The notes below the pieces were generated by a model, which was given only the letters and a program-made list of their open reading frames with translations, had not been told where the DNA came from and ran no database searches. A DNA stretch of 14,735 nucleotides from assembly GCA_023663915.1 (NCBI GenBank), contig JAMPGN010000098.1:1-14735 (forward strand), read 5' to 3'. Shown here one piece after another: positions 1-6,976 of the stretch. A program made the translations under genes and the position numbers. This DNA comes from Eubacterium sp. (lineage in GTDB: Bacteria > Bacillota_A > Clostridia > Lachnospirales > Lachnospiraceae). The stretch's first letter is position 1. Each line of letters opens with the position of its first letter.

Positions 1-58
1 ATTTTAGTCAATAGTGTGCATAAAGTGTTTAAAAAATTTTAATAATTTTAGAATTTAC

Positions 59-87
59 TTGCTTTTTTGTCAGATTATGGTTATAAT
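59..87 (+). promoter_or_regulatory. Candidate sigma-A promoter of the 92-240 transcript
   Basis: A -35-like TTGCTT (59-64) and a perfect TATAAT (82-87) are separated by 17 nt. Transcription would start near 93-95, exactly where the 5' arm of the closing stem of the candidate RNA begins. No protein gene follows closely, so a non-coding product is the simplest reading. Confidence 0.5.
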
Positions 88-91
88 CGTA

Positions 92-240
92 CTACAAGAT
101 GTCTCCGATAATCAGCATAGGAAGGAGGCAGCGTGCGTAAATTTCATAAATAACATCTTTTTCTCCGGAACAGGGAATATGCGACGGGGAGAGTCTTATA
201 GGCAGTGTGCCTGATCATAGACCATATCTTGTTTCTATTT
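92..240 (+). ncRNA. Candidate structured non-coding RNA (6S-like shape, unassigned)
   Basis: A promoter just upstream, a long-range closing stem and a U-rich 3' end suggest a discrete RNA of about 145 nt. ACAAGAT (94-100) pairs with ATCTTGT (226-232), GTCT (101-104) with AGAC (219-222) and ATCAG (111-115) with CTGAT (211-215). An inner hairpin can form from TCTCC (162-166) and GGAGA (188-192). AGGCAGCGTGCG (126-137) and AGGCAGTGTGCC (200-211) are imperfect direct repeats inside it. The 3' arm is followed by TTCTATTTTT. A rod with internal bubbles is reminiscent of 6S RNA, but the length is short for that family and I cannot match its conserved positions. A short ORF at 14-214 crosses the promoter and has no ribosome binding site, so it is unlikely to be the product. 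Confidence 0.35.
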
Positions 241-570
241 TTCACAATTATAATTCACAAGGAATGAGTAGGTTATACAGTTATTTTTTATTTTTGCATG
301 TCGGAGATATCTTTAAACTATTTAGCATCTAATATATCTTATGCCGTTAGTATATCACAATACTCTTTTTGGCAGACTAAATTTAGGATGAAATCGATTA
401 AAGCGTAAAATATATGGAAAAACATATGTATAAAGAACATATTTTATGCACAGAACCATGCAGATTACAAGGAAGTTCCCGCTTCATGCATTGTGCGTAA
501 GCGCTGTCGATGGCTGTAGGAGATAAGATGCACCTTTTGGAAATTGACAGATTTTGCAAGGAAAATTTTT
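241..570. other. AT-rich stretch without a recognisable gene
   Basis: No ORF here has a convincing start and family resemblance. The stretch is AT-rich, with short palindromic pieces such as ACATATGT near 422-429. A reading frame with an AGGAG-like site begins near 510-528, but it runs into the terminator-bearing repeat at 571-649, so its C-terminal half is repeat sequence. I see no tRNA, rRNA or known riboswitch core. It may be decayed sequence. Confidence 0.4.
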
Positions 571-649
571 CTTATATAATAGGAAATTCCTATGTTTATT
601 CCGAGTTTGCCGAAGGCAGATCTCGCAAACGAACTTGTTCGCTTTTTTT
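571..649 (+). repeat. Terminator-bearing intergenic repeat, copy 1
   Basis: The module begins with a palindromic ATAGGAAATTCCTAT (578-592). Next comes a hairpin with arms GAG (603-605) + TTTGCC (606-611) and GGCAGA (615-620) + bulged T + CTC (622-624), around a GAA triloop. A short CGAAC/GTTCG hairpin (630-641) and seven T residues (643-649) follow. The first part matches the minus-strand repeat at 6241-6290 and the hairpin part matches 8415-8459. It could terminate transcription entering from upstream and so insulate the GH18 promoter at 675-703. Confidence 0.55.
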
Positions 650-674
650 CTTGCCGAAAAATGTCAAAATATTA

Positions 675-703
675 ATGACTGAGAGGAAATAGTTTGCTAT
701 AAT
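675..703 (+). promoter_or_regulatory. Promoter of the GH18 gene and probably the amidase-sua5 genes
   Basis: ATGACT (675-680; four of six matches to TTGACA) is followed after 17 nt by TATAAT (698-703). The TGC before the -10 makes it an extended -10 element. It lies just after the T-run of repeat copy 1. The leader is short and carries AAAGGAG (716-722) before the ATG at 731. Confidence 0.6.
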
Positions 704-730
704 GAGGACGGTCAGAAAGGAGCTGGATAC

Positions 731-2425
731 ATGAAAAAAATAATGCCGGTACTAATCGCGATCGTCCTTATTATCGTGGTTGCAGCAGTAGGCTTTGGAG
801 CAAAAATAGCGGAGAAATATTCTTATTCTAAAGAACGGGCGGATCTGACGGAATATTTTGGTATTATGGGAAATGATGATGTTCCGATTATTTTGCAGGA
901 CGAACGGATTGAGGAACATGCTAAGTTGTGTGATAACGTATGTTATTTTGATTTCGCTACGGTGCACAAATATTTTAATGACAGATTTTATGAGGACAAG
1001 AAAGAGGGGCTTTTATTGTATACGCTGCCGGACGCGATTGTCAGCGTGCCGATCGGTTCGACGAGTGTGTCAGTGGGCGGCAGTGAAGGCAGCAGGGATT
1101 ATGTGATTGCCAGGTATGAGGGGGATATACTGTATGTGGCGGCGGACTTCGTGAAGGAGTATGCTAATTTCTCTTATGCACTGTATACGGAACCGAATCA
1201 CATGCAGATTTACACGGAGTGGAACGACAGGCAGGTCGCGACGATCACCAAAGATACGCAGGTGCGTTACCAAGGCGGTATCAAGAGTGATATTCTGACG
1301 GATGTTTCAGAGGGAGACCGGGTCACGATCTTAGAGCCGATGGAGACCTGGACGAAAGTAAAGACTACAGACGCTTTTATCGGGTATGTGGAGAACAAGA
1401 GGCTGAGCGAGACATTTGCGGAAATACCGGTTCCCGTGACCGATTACGTTGAGCCTGTGTATCAGTCCAATACGCGGGACCATAAGATCAACCTTGCATG
1501 GCACCAGGTAGCAAGTGTGGCGGGAAATGATACGCTGTCGGAAGTCATGTCGCAGACCAAGAGCATCAATGTGATTTCACCGACTTGGTTTGCCTTAAGT
1601 GATAACACTGGTAATTTTACAAGTAATGCGTCGCAAGATTATGTGTCAAGAGCGCATGATATGGGATTGGAAGTATGGGGATTAGTGGATAATTTTACCA
1701 ATGAGGGTATAGATACTTATGAAGTCCTTGCGGGAAGAAGCACCAGATCTTATCTGATCAACGGATTGGTCGAAGCGGCATTGCAGTATGATCTGGACGG
1801 GATCAATATTGACTTCGAGAATATCAGTCTGGACGCGGGAGAACCTTTTATTGAATTTATCAGAGAATTGTCTATTCCATGCAGACAGAATGGGATTGTG
1901 CTGTCGGTTGATAATTATGTGCCGATGGGTTATACGGACCATTATAATAGGGAAGAACAGGGTGTTGTGGCAGATTATGTCATTATCATGGGATATGATG
2001 AGCACTACAGGGGTAGTGAGACTGCGGGTTCTGTTGCATCGATCAATTTTGTGGAGAACGGCATTGCGGATACAGTGGCGGAAGTTCCCGCCAACAAAGT
2101 GATCAATGCAATCCCTTTCTATACAAGGATTTGGGAGACCAAAGGCACTACGGTAGACAGCCAGGCGGTGGGTATGGCACTGGCGCAGCAATATATTTCT
2201 GATCACGGGATTGATATTTCATGGAATGAGGAGACGTGCCAGAATTACGGTGAGTACCAGTCGGGAGACAGTTATTATCAGGTTTGGCTGGAAGATGCGG
2301 ATTCGATTCGCGTGAAATTAAATATTATGAGTAAGTACGGAATCGCGGGAGTGGCGGAGTGGAAACTCGGTTTTGAGGTCGCGTCTATCTGGGATGTGAT
2401 CGAGGAGTATATGAGCCAGCCATAG
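731..2425 (+). CDS. Membrane-anchored GH18 family glycoside hydrolase with SH3-like domain
   Basis: This 564-aa protein has one N-terminal hydrophobic segment (about residues 4-23) with lysines before it, consistent with a signal anchor and an extracytoplasmic body. Residues about 75-165 look like a copper-amine-oxidase N-terminal-like 'stalk' domain. Residues about 168-228 resemble a bacterial SH3 domain. Residues about 250-560 form a GH18 barrel. The GH18 signature DGINIDFE is at 356-363, with E363 as the expected catalytic acid. MGYD (420-423) and W543 match the later conserved strands. GH18 enzymes cleave beta-1,4-N-acetylglucosamine linkages; with an SH3 domain and wall-hydrolase neighbours, peptidoglycan is the likely substrate, as for the YaaH/SleL/YdhD relatives. 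The start is supported by AAAGGAG eight bases upstream. The exact substrate and any spore role are inferred. Confidence 0.88.
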   Translation: MKKIMPVLIAIVLIIVVAAVGFGAKIAEKYSYSKERADLTEYFGIMGNDDVPIILQDERIEEHAKLCDNVCYFDFATVHKYFNDRFYEDKKEGLLLYTLPDAIVSVPIGSTSVSVGGSEGSRDYVIARYEGDILYVAADFVKEYANFSYALYTEPNHMQIYTEWNDRQVATITKDTQVRYQGGIKSDILTDVSEGDRVTILEPMETWTKVKTTDAFIGYVENKRLSETFAEIPVPVTDYVEPVYQSNTRDHKINLAWHQVASVAGNDTLSEVMSQTKSINVISPTWFALSDNTGNFTSNASQDYVSRAHDMGLEVWGLVDNFTNEGIDTYEVLAGRSTRSYLINGLVEAALQYDLDGINIDFENISLDAGEPFIEFIRELSIPCRQNGIVLSVDNYVPMGYTDHYNREEQGVVADYVIIMGYDEHYRGSETAGSVASINFVENGIADTVAEVPANKVINAIPFYTRIWETKGTTVDSQAVGMALAQQYISDHGIDISWNEETCQNYGEYQSGDSYYQVWLEDADSIRVKLNIMSKYGIAGVAEWKLGFEVASIWDVIEEYMSQP

Positions 2426-2456
2426 AAAACTGTGAGGTTTGAAAGGTAATGTAATC

Positions 2457-2476
2457 ACCGTTGCGGCGGCATTTTT
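2457..2476 (+). terminator. Weak hairpin with T-run between the GH18 gene and the amidase gene
   Basis: A short CCGT/GCGG-type hairpin is followed by CATTTTT in the 103-bp gap between the two genes. The stem is only about four pairs, so at most it would give partial termination. Readthrough into the amidase gene is likely. Confidence 0.25.
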
Positions 2477-2528
2477 CGGAAGAGTTCTTCATATGCATTT
2501 ATAAAGGCAGTAATGTTAGGGACGGGAT

Positions 2529-3260
2529 ATGAAGAAAAGAAAGCCGGAAGATTATGAAAGAGCCGTCAGGGCAGTGCTGGCAGTGCTGATGGCTGTGGCA
2601 GTTTGTTTTATCATGCGGGGAGCCGCAAGAATGGTGTCGCCTGTATCTTCGGGAGAAGTGGAGAAGCAGAAAGAACTTCCCTGTGTGGTGATTGACGCGG
2701 GCCACGGCGGGGCAGATCCGGGCAAAGTCAGCGTGGACGGCAGTTTGGAGAAAGACATTAATCTGAAGATCGCCTTGAAACTGCAGGAATTTTTGCAGAT
2801 GCAGGATGTAGAAGTCATATTGACAAGGGAATCGGACGCGGGTCTGTATGACGAGAGTGCTTCCAACAAGAAAGTTCAGGACATGAAAAACCGCGTGGCG
2901 GTCATTGAGGAGCGTCAGCCTGCACTGACGGTCAGCATTCACCAGAATAGTTACCATGAGGAATATGTGCACGGCGCACAGGCATTTTACTACGCAGGCA
3001 GCGATAAGAGCAAGGAACTGGCGGAACGCATACAGCATGTCATGATGCTGGAACTGGACAGGGACAATGCAAGGCAGGCGAAAGCGAACGACAGTTACTA
3101 TTTGCTGAAAAAGACATCCTCGCCGATCGTGATCGTAGAATGCGGCTTCCTCTCAAATTATGAGGAGGCGCAGAAACTTTCCTCCGAACTTTATCAGGAA
3201 AAAGTGGCGTGGGCGATCCACATGGCGATCATGCAATACTTGAATAGTATTTCGGAATAA
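2529..3260 (+). CDS. cwlD: N-acetylmuramoyl-L-alanine amidase, CwlD-like (Amidase_3)
   Basis: This 243-aa zinc amidase cleaves the bond between N-acetylmuramic acid and L-alanine of peptidoglycan. It has a short basic N-terminus and one hydrophobic segment (about 12-30), so it is probably secreted or membrane-anchored. The Amidase_3 domain runs from about 51 to 238. Expected zinc ligands are H59 (in DAGHGG), E74 and H138 (in SIHQN); the catalytic glutamate is E204 (in VECGFLSN). The length, the lack of extra wall-binding domains and the GAQAFYY, SKELAERIQ and YLLKK blocks resemble CwlD, which with a deacetylase makes muramic-delta-lactam in spore cortex. The symbol is tentative because a general wall amidase of the same family cannot be excluded. 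The ribosome binding site is weak (AGGGACGGG). The sua5 start lies 14 bp after the stop, so the two are probably co-transcribed. Confidence 0.85.
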   Translation: MKKRKPEDYERAVRAVLAVLMAVAVCFIMRGAARMVSPVSSGEVEKQKELPCVVIDAGHGGADPGKVSVDGSLEKDINLKIALKLQEFLQMQDVEVILTRESDAGLYDESASNKKVQDMKNRVAVIEERQPALTVSIHQNSYHEEYVHGAQAFYYAGSDKSKELAERIQHVMMLELDRDNARQAKANDSYYLLKKTSSPIVIVECGFLSNYEEAQKLSSELYQEKVAWAIHMAIMQYLNSISE

Positions 3261-3274
3261 GGAAGGATAGAAAC

Positions 3275-4327
3275 GTGGAGACGAAGTTTATCCGGGTGGA
3301 CGATATACATATCGATGCGGAACTTATCAAAGAAGCTGGAAATATTATCAAAAACGGTGGATTAGTGGCATTTCCCACGGAGACAGTGTACGGTCTGGGC
3401 GGTGATGCCCTGAATCCGCTTTCTTCGGAGAAAATCTACCGGGCAAAGGGAAGACCTTCCGACAATCCGCTGATTGTCCATATCGCGGATCTTGCGGATC
3501 TTGCCGCGATCGTCCGTGAGATACCGGACGATGCAAAGAAGCTCGCGGATGCGTTCTGGCCGGGACCGCTTACGATGATACTCCATAAATCTGATATTGT
3601 CCCGCTTGAAACCACGGGCGGTTTAGAGACCGTGGCGGTACGTATGCCGGTGAATCCTGTGGCAAGAGAATTGATTCGATCGGCGGGAGGCTATGTGGCA
3701 GCGCCCAGCGCAAACCGCTCCGGGAGACCCAGCCCCACGCTCGCTAAATACGTGGCGGAAGATATGAGCGGAAGGATCGAGATGATCATCGACGGCGGAG
3801 ATGTGGAGATCGGTCTGGAATCCACGATTGTGGACTTGACCGTAGAGAAACCGATGATCCTGCGCCCGGGATATATTACCAGACAGATGCTTGAACGGGT
3901 TCTTCACGAAGTGGGAGAAGACAGTACAATGATGTGTGGCGATACCGGACAAGCCCCCAAAGCTCCCGGCATGAAATACCGCCACTACGCGCCCAAAGGC
4001 GACCTCACCATCGTAACCGGTGATGCCGAACACGTAATACAATATATCAATAACCAAATAGCACAGTATAGAGATGACAATAAAATAACGGGAGTTATCG
4101 CAACGGACGAAAGTGTATTGCAATATCATGCAGATATCTGCAAAAGTGTAGGAAGCTCGGACGATGAAGATGCGATTGCAAAGACACTATACCGAGTTTT
4201 GAGAGAATTAGATGATGAAGATGTGGAAATCATATACGCTGAGGCTTTCCATACATCCGGCATAGGACAAGCGATCATGAACCGTCTGTTAAAAGCAGCC
4301 GGACATAAGATTGTCCATGTATCATAA
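3275..4327 (+). CDS. sua5: L-threonylcarbamoyladenylate synthase (Sua5/YwlC type)
   Basis: The enzyme makes threonylcarbamoyl-AMP from threonine, bicarbonate and ATP, the first step of the universal t6A37 modification of ANN-decoding tRNAs. It acts in the cytoplasm. The 350 residues comprise an N-terminal YrdC domain (about 15-205) and a C-terminal Sua5 domain (about 240-345), so this is the long Sua5 form, not the single-domain TsaC. Visible motifs are FPTETVYGLG (33-42), KGRP (58-61), FWPGPLT (94-100), VRMP (122-125), PSANRSG (144-150), GLESTIVD (180-187) and the inter-domain APGMKYRHYAP (230-240). The GTG start at 3275 is chosen because GGAAGGAT (3261-3268) sits just upstream and the reading frame covers the full domain. 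It follows the amidase gene by 14 bp. Confidence 0.95.
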   Translation: METKFIRVDDIHIDAELIKEAGNIIKNGGLVAFPTETVYGLGGDALNPLSSEKIYRAKGRPSDNPLIVHIADLADLAAIVREIPDDAKKLADAFWPGPLTMILHKSDIVPLETTGGLETVAVRMPVNPVARELIRSAGGYVAAPSANRSGRPSPTLAKYVAEDMSGRIEMIIDGGDVEIGLESTIVDLTVEKPMILRPGYITRQMLERVLHEVGEDSTMMCGDTGQAPKAPGMKYRHYAPKGDLTIVTGDAEHVIQYINNQIAQYRDDNKITGVIATDESVLQYHADICKSVGSSDDEDAIAKTLYRVLRELDDEDVEIIYAEAFHTSGIGQAIMNRLLKAAGHKIVHVS

Positions 4328-4336
4328 ATGGTAGAA

Positions 4337-4427
4337 TGCCAAATGGCAGCACATGTGCATATACAGGTAATGTCCATATATTGCCTGGGGCGTGGCGGAA
4401 GCGTGACAGTGAAGATATTAACGCCCC
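4337..4427 (+). other. Hairpin-rich gap between sua5 and rpiB
   Basis: Four inverted repeats occur in series: TGCC/GGCA (4337-4348), the palindrome GCACATGTGC (4349-4358), CAGGTAAT/ATTGCCTG (4364-4387, one G.U pair) and GGGGCGT/ACGCCCC (4387-4393 with 4421-4427). The last is followed only by TTTCTTC further on, not by a clean T-run, so ordinary intrinsic termination is doubtful. They precede the candidate rpiB promoter and so belong to the 3' end of the sua5 transcript. I recognise no known RNA family. Confidence 0.35.
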
Positions 4428-4465
4428 GCAGAGCGTTTCTTCAACCTTTCCTTCCTTAAATCCCA

Positions 4466-4494
4466 TTGCATTACGCATTGCATTGTTATAAAAT
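4466..4494 (+). promoter_or_regulatory. Candidate promoter of rpiB and the downstream hydrolase gene
   Basis: TTGCAT (4466-4471) and TAAAAT (4489-4494) are 17 nt apart, in a run with repeated GCATT units. The leader then carries AGGAGG (4543-4548) directly before the rpiB ATG at 4555. The -35 and -10 each match the consensus at four or five positions. Confidence 0.45.
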
Positions 4495-4554
4495 AGAACT
4501 CACAACCAGCATTTTTCAACACAACAATTTTAATAAAATAACAGGAGGTATGAT

Positions 4555-4983
4555 ATGATAGCAATAGGTAGTGACCACGGCGGATACGATCTGAAAGAGG
4601 CAGTAATCTCCCATCTCAAAGAGCTGGGAATCGAGTGCAAAGACTACGGCTGTGCAGACAAAAGTTCCTGCGACTACCCCATCTACGGGCGTGCTGTCGC
4701 CGAGGCGGTAGCAAAAGGAGAATGTGAGAAAGGCATCGTCATCTGCACGACGGGCATAGGAATCTCCATCACGGCAAACAAAGTCAAAGGTATCCGCTGT
4801 GCGCTGTGTGCAGACACCCTGACCGCACAGATGACCAGACTGCACAATGATGCGAACGTCCTTGCCATGGGCGGCGGCATCGTAGGTCCGAACCTTGCAT
4901 TCAGTATCGTGGATACTTTCCTCAACACAGAGTTTTCTAATGAGGAGAAGCATTGCAGAAGAGTAGGGCTGATCGAACAGTAG
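4555..4983 (+). CDS. rpiB: Ribose-5-phosphate isomerase B
   Basis: This 142-aa cytoplasmic enzyme of the RpiB/LacAB family interconverts ribose 5-phosphate and ribulose 5-phosphate in the pentose phosphate pathway. The family landmarks are complete: SDHGG (6-10) in the first loop, catalytic C64 within ICTTGIGIS, and RLHNDAN (95-101) followed by a GGG turn (106-108). The length is normal. A strong AGGAGG lies six bases before the ATG. The next gene starts 23 bp after the stop, suggesting co-transcription. RpiB near Sua5 and upstream of the ATP synthase operon is also seen in Bacillus (ywlC-ywlF-atp), which supports the call. Confidence 0.95.
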   Translation: MIAIGSDHGGYDLKEAVISHLKELGIECKDYGCADKSSCDYPIYGRAVAEAVAKGECEKGIVICTTGIGISITANKVKGIRCALCADTLTAQMTRLHNDANVLAMGGGIVGPNLAFSIVDTFLNTEFSNEEKHCRRVGLIEQ

Positions 4984-5006
4984 TATGGTAAACGCGGAGG
5001 AAGCTT

Positions 5007-6206
5007 ATGAGAGGCAAACGGAAAGCGTCTGTCTTGATGGTTATGGTTCTCCTGTCAGGGCTTGCAACTGTCACCGTTCAGGCGACGGAGGAGACCCGTC
5101 AGCAGATCAATCAGGCTGAGCAGGAGAAGAAAGATACGGAGTCCAGATTGGATGAGACGGAAGACAGACTGGAAGGATTGAATGAGCAGAAGGATTCCCT
5201 TCAAGGCACGTTGACAACTTTAAATACCGAGCTTTCCCAGGTAAGCAATAATCTGAGCGATCTTGAGACCAAGATTGACGAGAAGGAGACAGAGATAGAA
5301 GAGCTGAATGATAATATTGCGCAGGTACAGGCGGAACTGGCGGAGGCGATTCAGCTCAAGGATGGCCAGTATGAGACGATGAAACAGCAGATTAAGTTTA
5401 TGTATGAGAGAAGCGATTATCTGTATCTGGAAATATTTTTGTCAGCGGGGAGTTTCTCGGATTTCCTCAACCGGAATAATTATATTGAACAGTTGTCAGC
5501 CTATCAGCAGAGAGTCCTTCAAGAGTATAAGGATGCGCAGGCAATGATGGAAGCGAAGGAAGAAGAACTGCAGGCTGATCTGGCGAAACTGGAAAGCGAT
5601 AAAGAAGAACTGGACGATTACAAAGCGCAGGTCGTGGTGGAGCAGAACCGCGTGTCGGGTCTGGTGAACCAGACATCTAATTCCATCAACGCGACGGCAG
5701 CACAGATATCGGAAGCGGAAGCGCAGGCTCTCGCCTATGAACAACAGATTAAGGAGCAGGAAGAGAATTTGTCGGTGTTAAGGGCGAAACTGGCGGAAGA
5801 GATCCGTATGGCAGAATTGGCGGCACAGTCGAGCTGGCGTGATATTTCCGAGGTGAGTTTTGCGGAGGGGGACAGGTATCTGCTGGCGAATCTGATCTAC
5901 TGCGAGGCGGGCGCAGAACCCTATGTCGGCAAAGTCGCAGTAGGTTCCGTCGTGATTAACAGGGTGCTGAGTTCGGTCTATCCGGATACGGTAACGGGTG
6001 TTATATATCAGAACAAACAGTTTTCTCCCGTGGCGAGCGGACGACTGGCGCTGGCGTTGGCGGAAGGAAGGGCAAATGCGGACTGCTACAGGGCAGCGGA
6101 TGAAGTCATGAGCGGTACGACAACGGTATCGAACTGTGTTTATTTCAGGACTCCGGTTGACGGTATCACGCCGAGATATACGATCGGCGGACATATCTTC
6201 TACTGA
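5007..6206 (+). CDS. Secreted coiled-coil protein with C-terminal SleB-type cell wall hydrolase domain
   Basis: The 399-aa product has a cleavable-looking signal peptide (about 1-26, ending VQA). A long coiled coil (about 28-275), rich in E, Q, K and L, resembles the N-terminal regulatory region of PcsB/CwlO-type proteins, with a hydrophobic interruption at about 138-160. Residues about 288-399 form a SleB/Hydrolase_2 domain: LIYCEAGAEP (296-305) carries the expected catalytic glutamate E300, followed by VGSVVINRVL and QNKQFSPV. SleB domains are lytic transglycosylase-type enzymes acting on peptidoglycan. Spore SleB normally has a peptidoglycan-binding domain rather than this coiled coil, so the architecture suggests a regulated division or remodelling hydrolase, perhaps activated by an FtsEX-like partner (inferred). 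The ribosome binding site is GCGGAGGAAG. It follows rpiB by 23 bp and ends before a convergent gene. Confidence 0.87.
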   Translation: MRGKRKASVLMVMVLLSGLATVTVQATEETRQQINQAEQEKKDTESRLDETEDRLEGLNEQKDSLQGTLTTLNTELSQVSNNLSDLETKIDEKETEIEELNDNIAQVQAELAEAIQLKDGQYETMKQQIKFMYERSDYLYLEIFLSAGSFSDFLNRNNYIEQLSAYQQRVLQEYKDAQAMMEAKEEELQADLAKLESDKEELDDYKAQVVVEQNRVSGLVNQTSNSINATAAQISEAEAQALAYEQQIKEQEENLSVLRAKLAEEIRMAELAAQSSWRDISEVSFAEGDRYLLANLIYCEAGAEPYVGKVAVGSVVINRVLSSVYPDTVTGVIYQNKQFSPVASGRLALALAEGRANADCYRAADEVMSGTTTVSNCVYFRTPVDGITPRYTIGGHIFY

Positions 6207-6240
6207 CAAAGCAAGGCTGTCTTTCTGTAATTGAATTTGT

Positions 6241-6264
6241 AAAAAAACGAGCTGACGCTCGTTT
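6241..6264 (-). terminator. Intrinsic terminator of the minus-strand DUF402 gene
   Basis: The stem AAACGAGC/GCTCGTTT (6245-6252 with 6257-6264) closes a TGAC loop. Read on the minus strand it ends in a run of T (complement of 6241-6247), a standard intrinsic terminator about 45 bp after the DUF402 stop. On the plus strand the hairpin lacks a following T-run, so it would be weak for the SleB-type gene. Confidence 0.75.
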
Positions 6265-6290
6265 GCGTAGGAATTTCCTATAGCATAAGA
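6241..6290 (-). repeat. Terminator-bearing intergenic repeat, copy 2
   Basis: Read on the minus strand, this is CTTATGCTATAGGAAATTCC followed by TACGCAAACGAGC and the terminator hairpin. The first 24 bases match copy 1 at 571-593 almost exactly and GCAAACGA is shared as well. It lacks the GAG...CTC hairpin found in copies 1 and 3, so it is a shorter version in the opposite orientation. Confidence 0.55.
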
Positions 6291-6309
6291 AAGGCTGTAC
6301 GCTGGACAG

Positions 6310-6795
6310 TTATGAAATATCAATATAATCTTCGGTGGGCTTCTGTAGTTTCGGGAAATCACCGGCATAAATAATTTCGAGCAGATGACTTAGACGGAGT
6401 AACGCCTTTTTCAGCATATCCTCAGAAAGAATACCGGATTCTCTGGCGGTGACAAGCTCGTCCAGATCGACGACTTTGACAAAACCGTCGGGATAGATGA
6501 TGACATCCGCCAGAAGATCCGTGACAACGTATGTATCGGTGGGTTTATCGTAATCGTAATCGACGATATCACAGTACCAGTAAAGCAGGGTATTGTCTTT
6601 TTGATAGAATCGGCTTACTTTCACGCCTTTGGTCAGATAGTAACAGGAGTAACCGTGGTGCAGGTCTTTGCGAGGTTTTAGAGAATGCCAGCCGGTTACA
6701 ATAATCTGATCGTTGCGGTGCAGTACAGTATCGTCTTTTAGTAGGGTACATTCTTCGGGAATCAGTCTTTTACGATATAAAATGGGATGTGACAT
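6310..6795 (-). CDS. DUF402 domain protein (FomD/Ntdp-like)
   Basis: This 161-aa cytoplasmic protein is of the DUF402 family, some members of which (Ntdp in staphylococci, FomD in streptomycetes) hydrolyse phosphoanhydride bonds of nucleotides. The family pattern is visible: W73-Y-C-D76, D93-L-L, YPDGFVKVVDLDEL (101-114) and a helical C-terminus. An open frame extends to 6879, but the start at 6795 is much better: AGGAGGT lies three bases before that ATG on the minus strand, and the extra 28 residues look non-conserved. The gene is convergent with the SleB-type gene and divergent from the atp operon. The substrate here is unknown. The domain call is firm; the function is not. Confidence 0.82.
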   Translation of the reverse strand: MSHPILYRKRLIPEECTLLKDDTVLHRNDQIIVTGWHSLKPRKDLHHGYSCYYLTKGVKVSRFYQKDNTLLYWYCDIVDYDYDKPTDTYVVTDLLADVIIYPDGFVKVVDLDELVTARESGILSEDMLKKALLRLSHLLEIIYAGDFPKLQKPTEDYIDIS

Positions 6796-6867
6796 AGTAC
6801 CTCCTGTGGATAGTGCCGGATGTGTATGGTGATCGTTTTTCTTATACGTTACGTTACACTGACGGAG

Positions 6868-6889
6868 ATAAAAAGTCAATAAAAAGTCA
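6868..6889 (-). promoter_or_regulatory. Tandem 11-bp direct repeat in the divergent DUF402/atp control region
   Basis: Two adjacent copies of ATAAAAAGTCA occur at 6868-6878 and 6879-6889; read on the minus strand each contains TTGACT. One may serve as the -35 of the DUF402 gene, with a poor TAACGT -10 17 bases on. The one-helical-turn spacing is also typical of direct-repeat boxes for OmpR/PhoP-type regulators. The next bases form an inverted repeat ATGTC (6890-6894) / GACAT (6906-6910) that overlaps the atp -35. Confidence 0.35.
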
Positions 6890-6903
6890 ATGTCATTTTA
6901 CTC

Positions 6904-6932
6904 TGGACATAAACGCCATAAATGAGTATAAT
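6904..6932 (+). promoter_or_regulatory. Promoter of the atp operon
   Basis: TGGACA (6904-6909) matches five of six bases of TTGACA and is followed after 17 nt by a perfect TATAAT (6927-6932). Start of transcription would be near 6939, leaving a leader of about 40 nt before the first gene. No comparably good promoter was seen further down the operon. Confidence 0.7.
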
Positions 6933-6976
6933 TTTATTCGTAGGCGATATTTTCCAATTTGAAGAAGGGAAACGCA

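Noticed and set aside
107..136. Resemblance of TCAGCATAGGAAGG and GGCAGC to the SRP RNA tip
   Set aside because: The base closing the GGAA loop does not pair and the flanking strands do not form the conserved SRP helix; the match is short.
14..214. Plus-strand 66-codon ORF
   Set aside because: It spans the candidate promoter and RNA, has no ribosome binding site and no family resemblance.
510..692. Plus-strand 60-codon ORF near an AGGAG-like site
   Set aside because: Its second half is terminator-bearing repeat sequence and it runs into the GH18 promoter; it looks like a chance frame or a relic.
1682..2206. Minus-strand 174-codon ORF opposite the GH18 gene
   Set aside because: It is a shadow of the GH18 coding frame with no ribosome binding site or recognisable domain.
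6310..6879. Longer start for the DUF402 gene (to 6879)
   Set aside because: The 28 extra residues lack a ribosome binding site, while the ATG at 6795 has AGGAGGT at good spacing.
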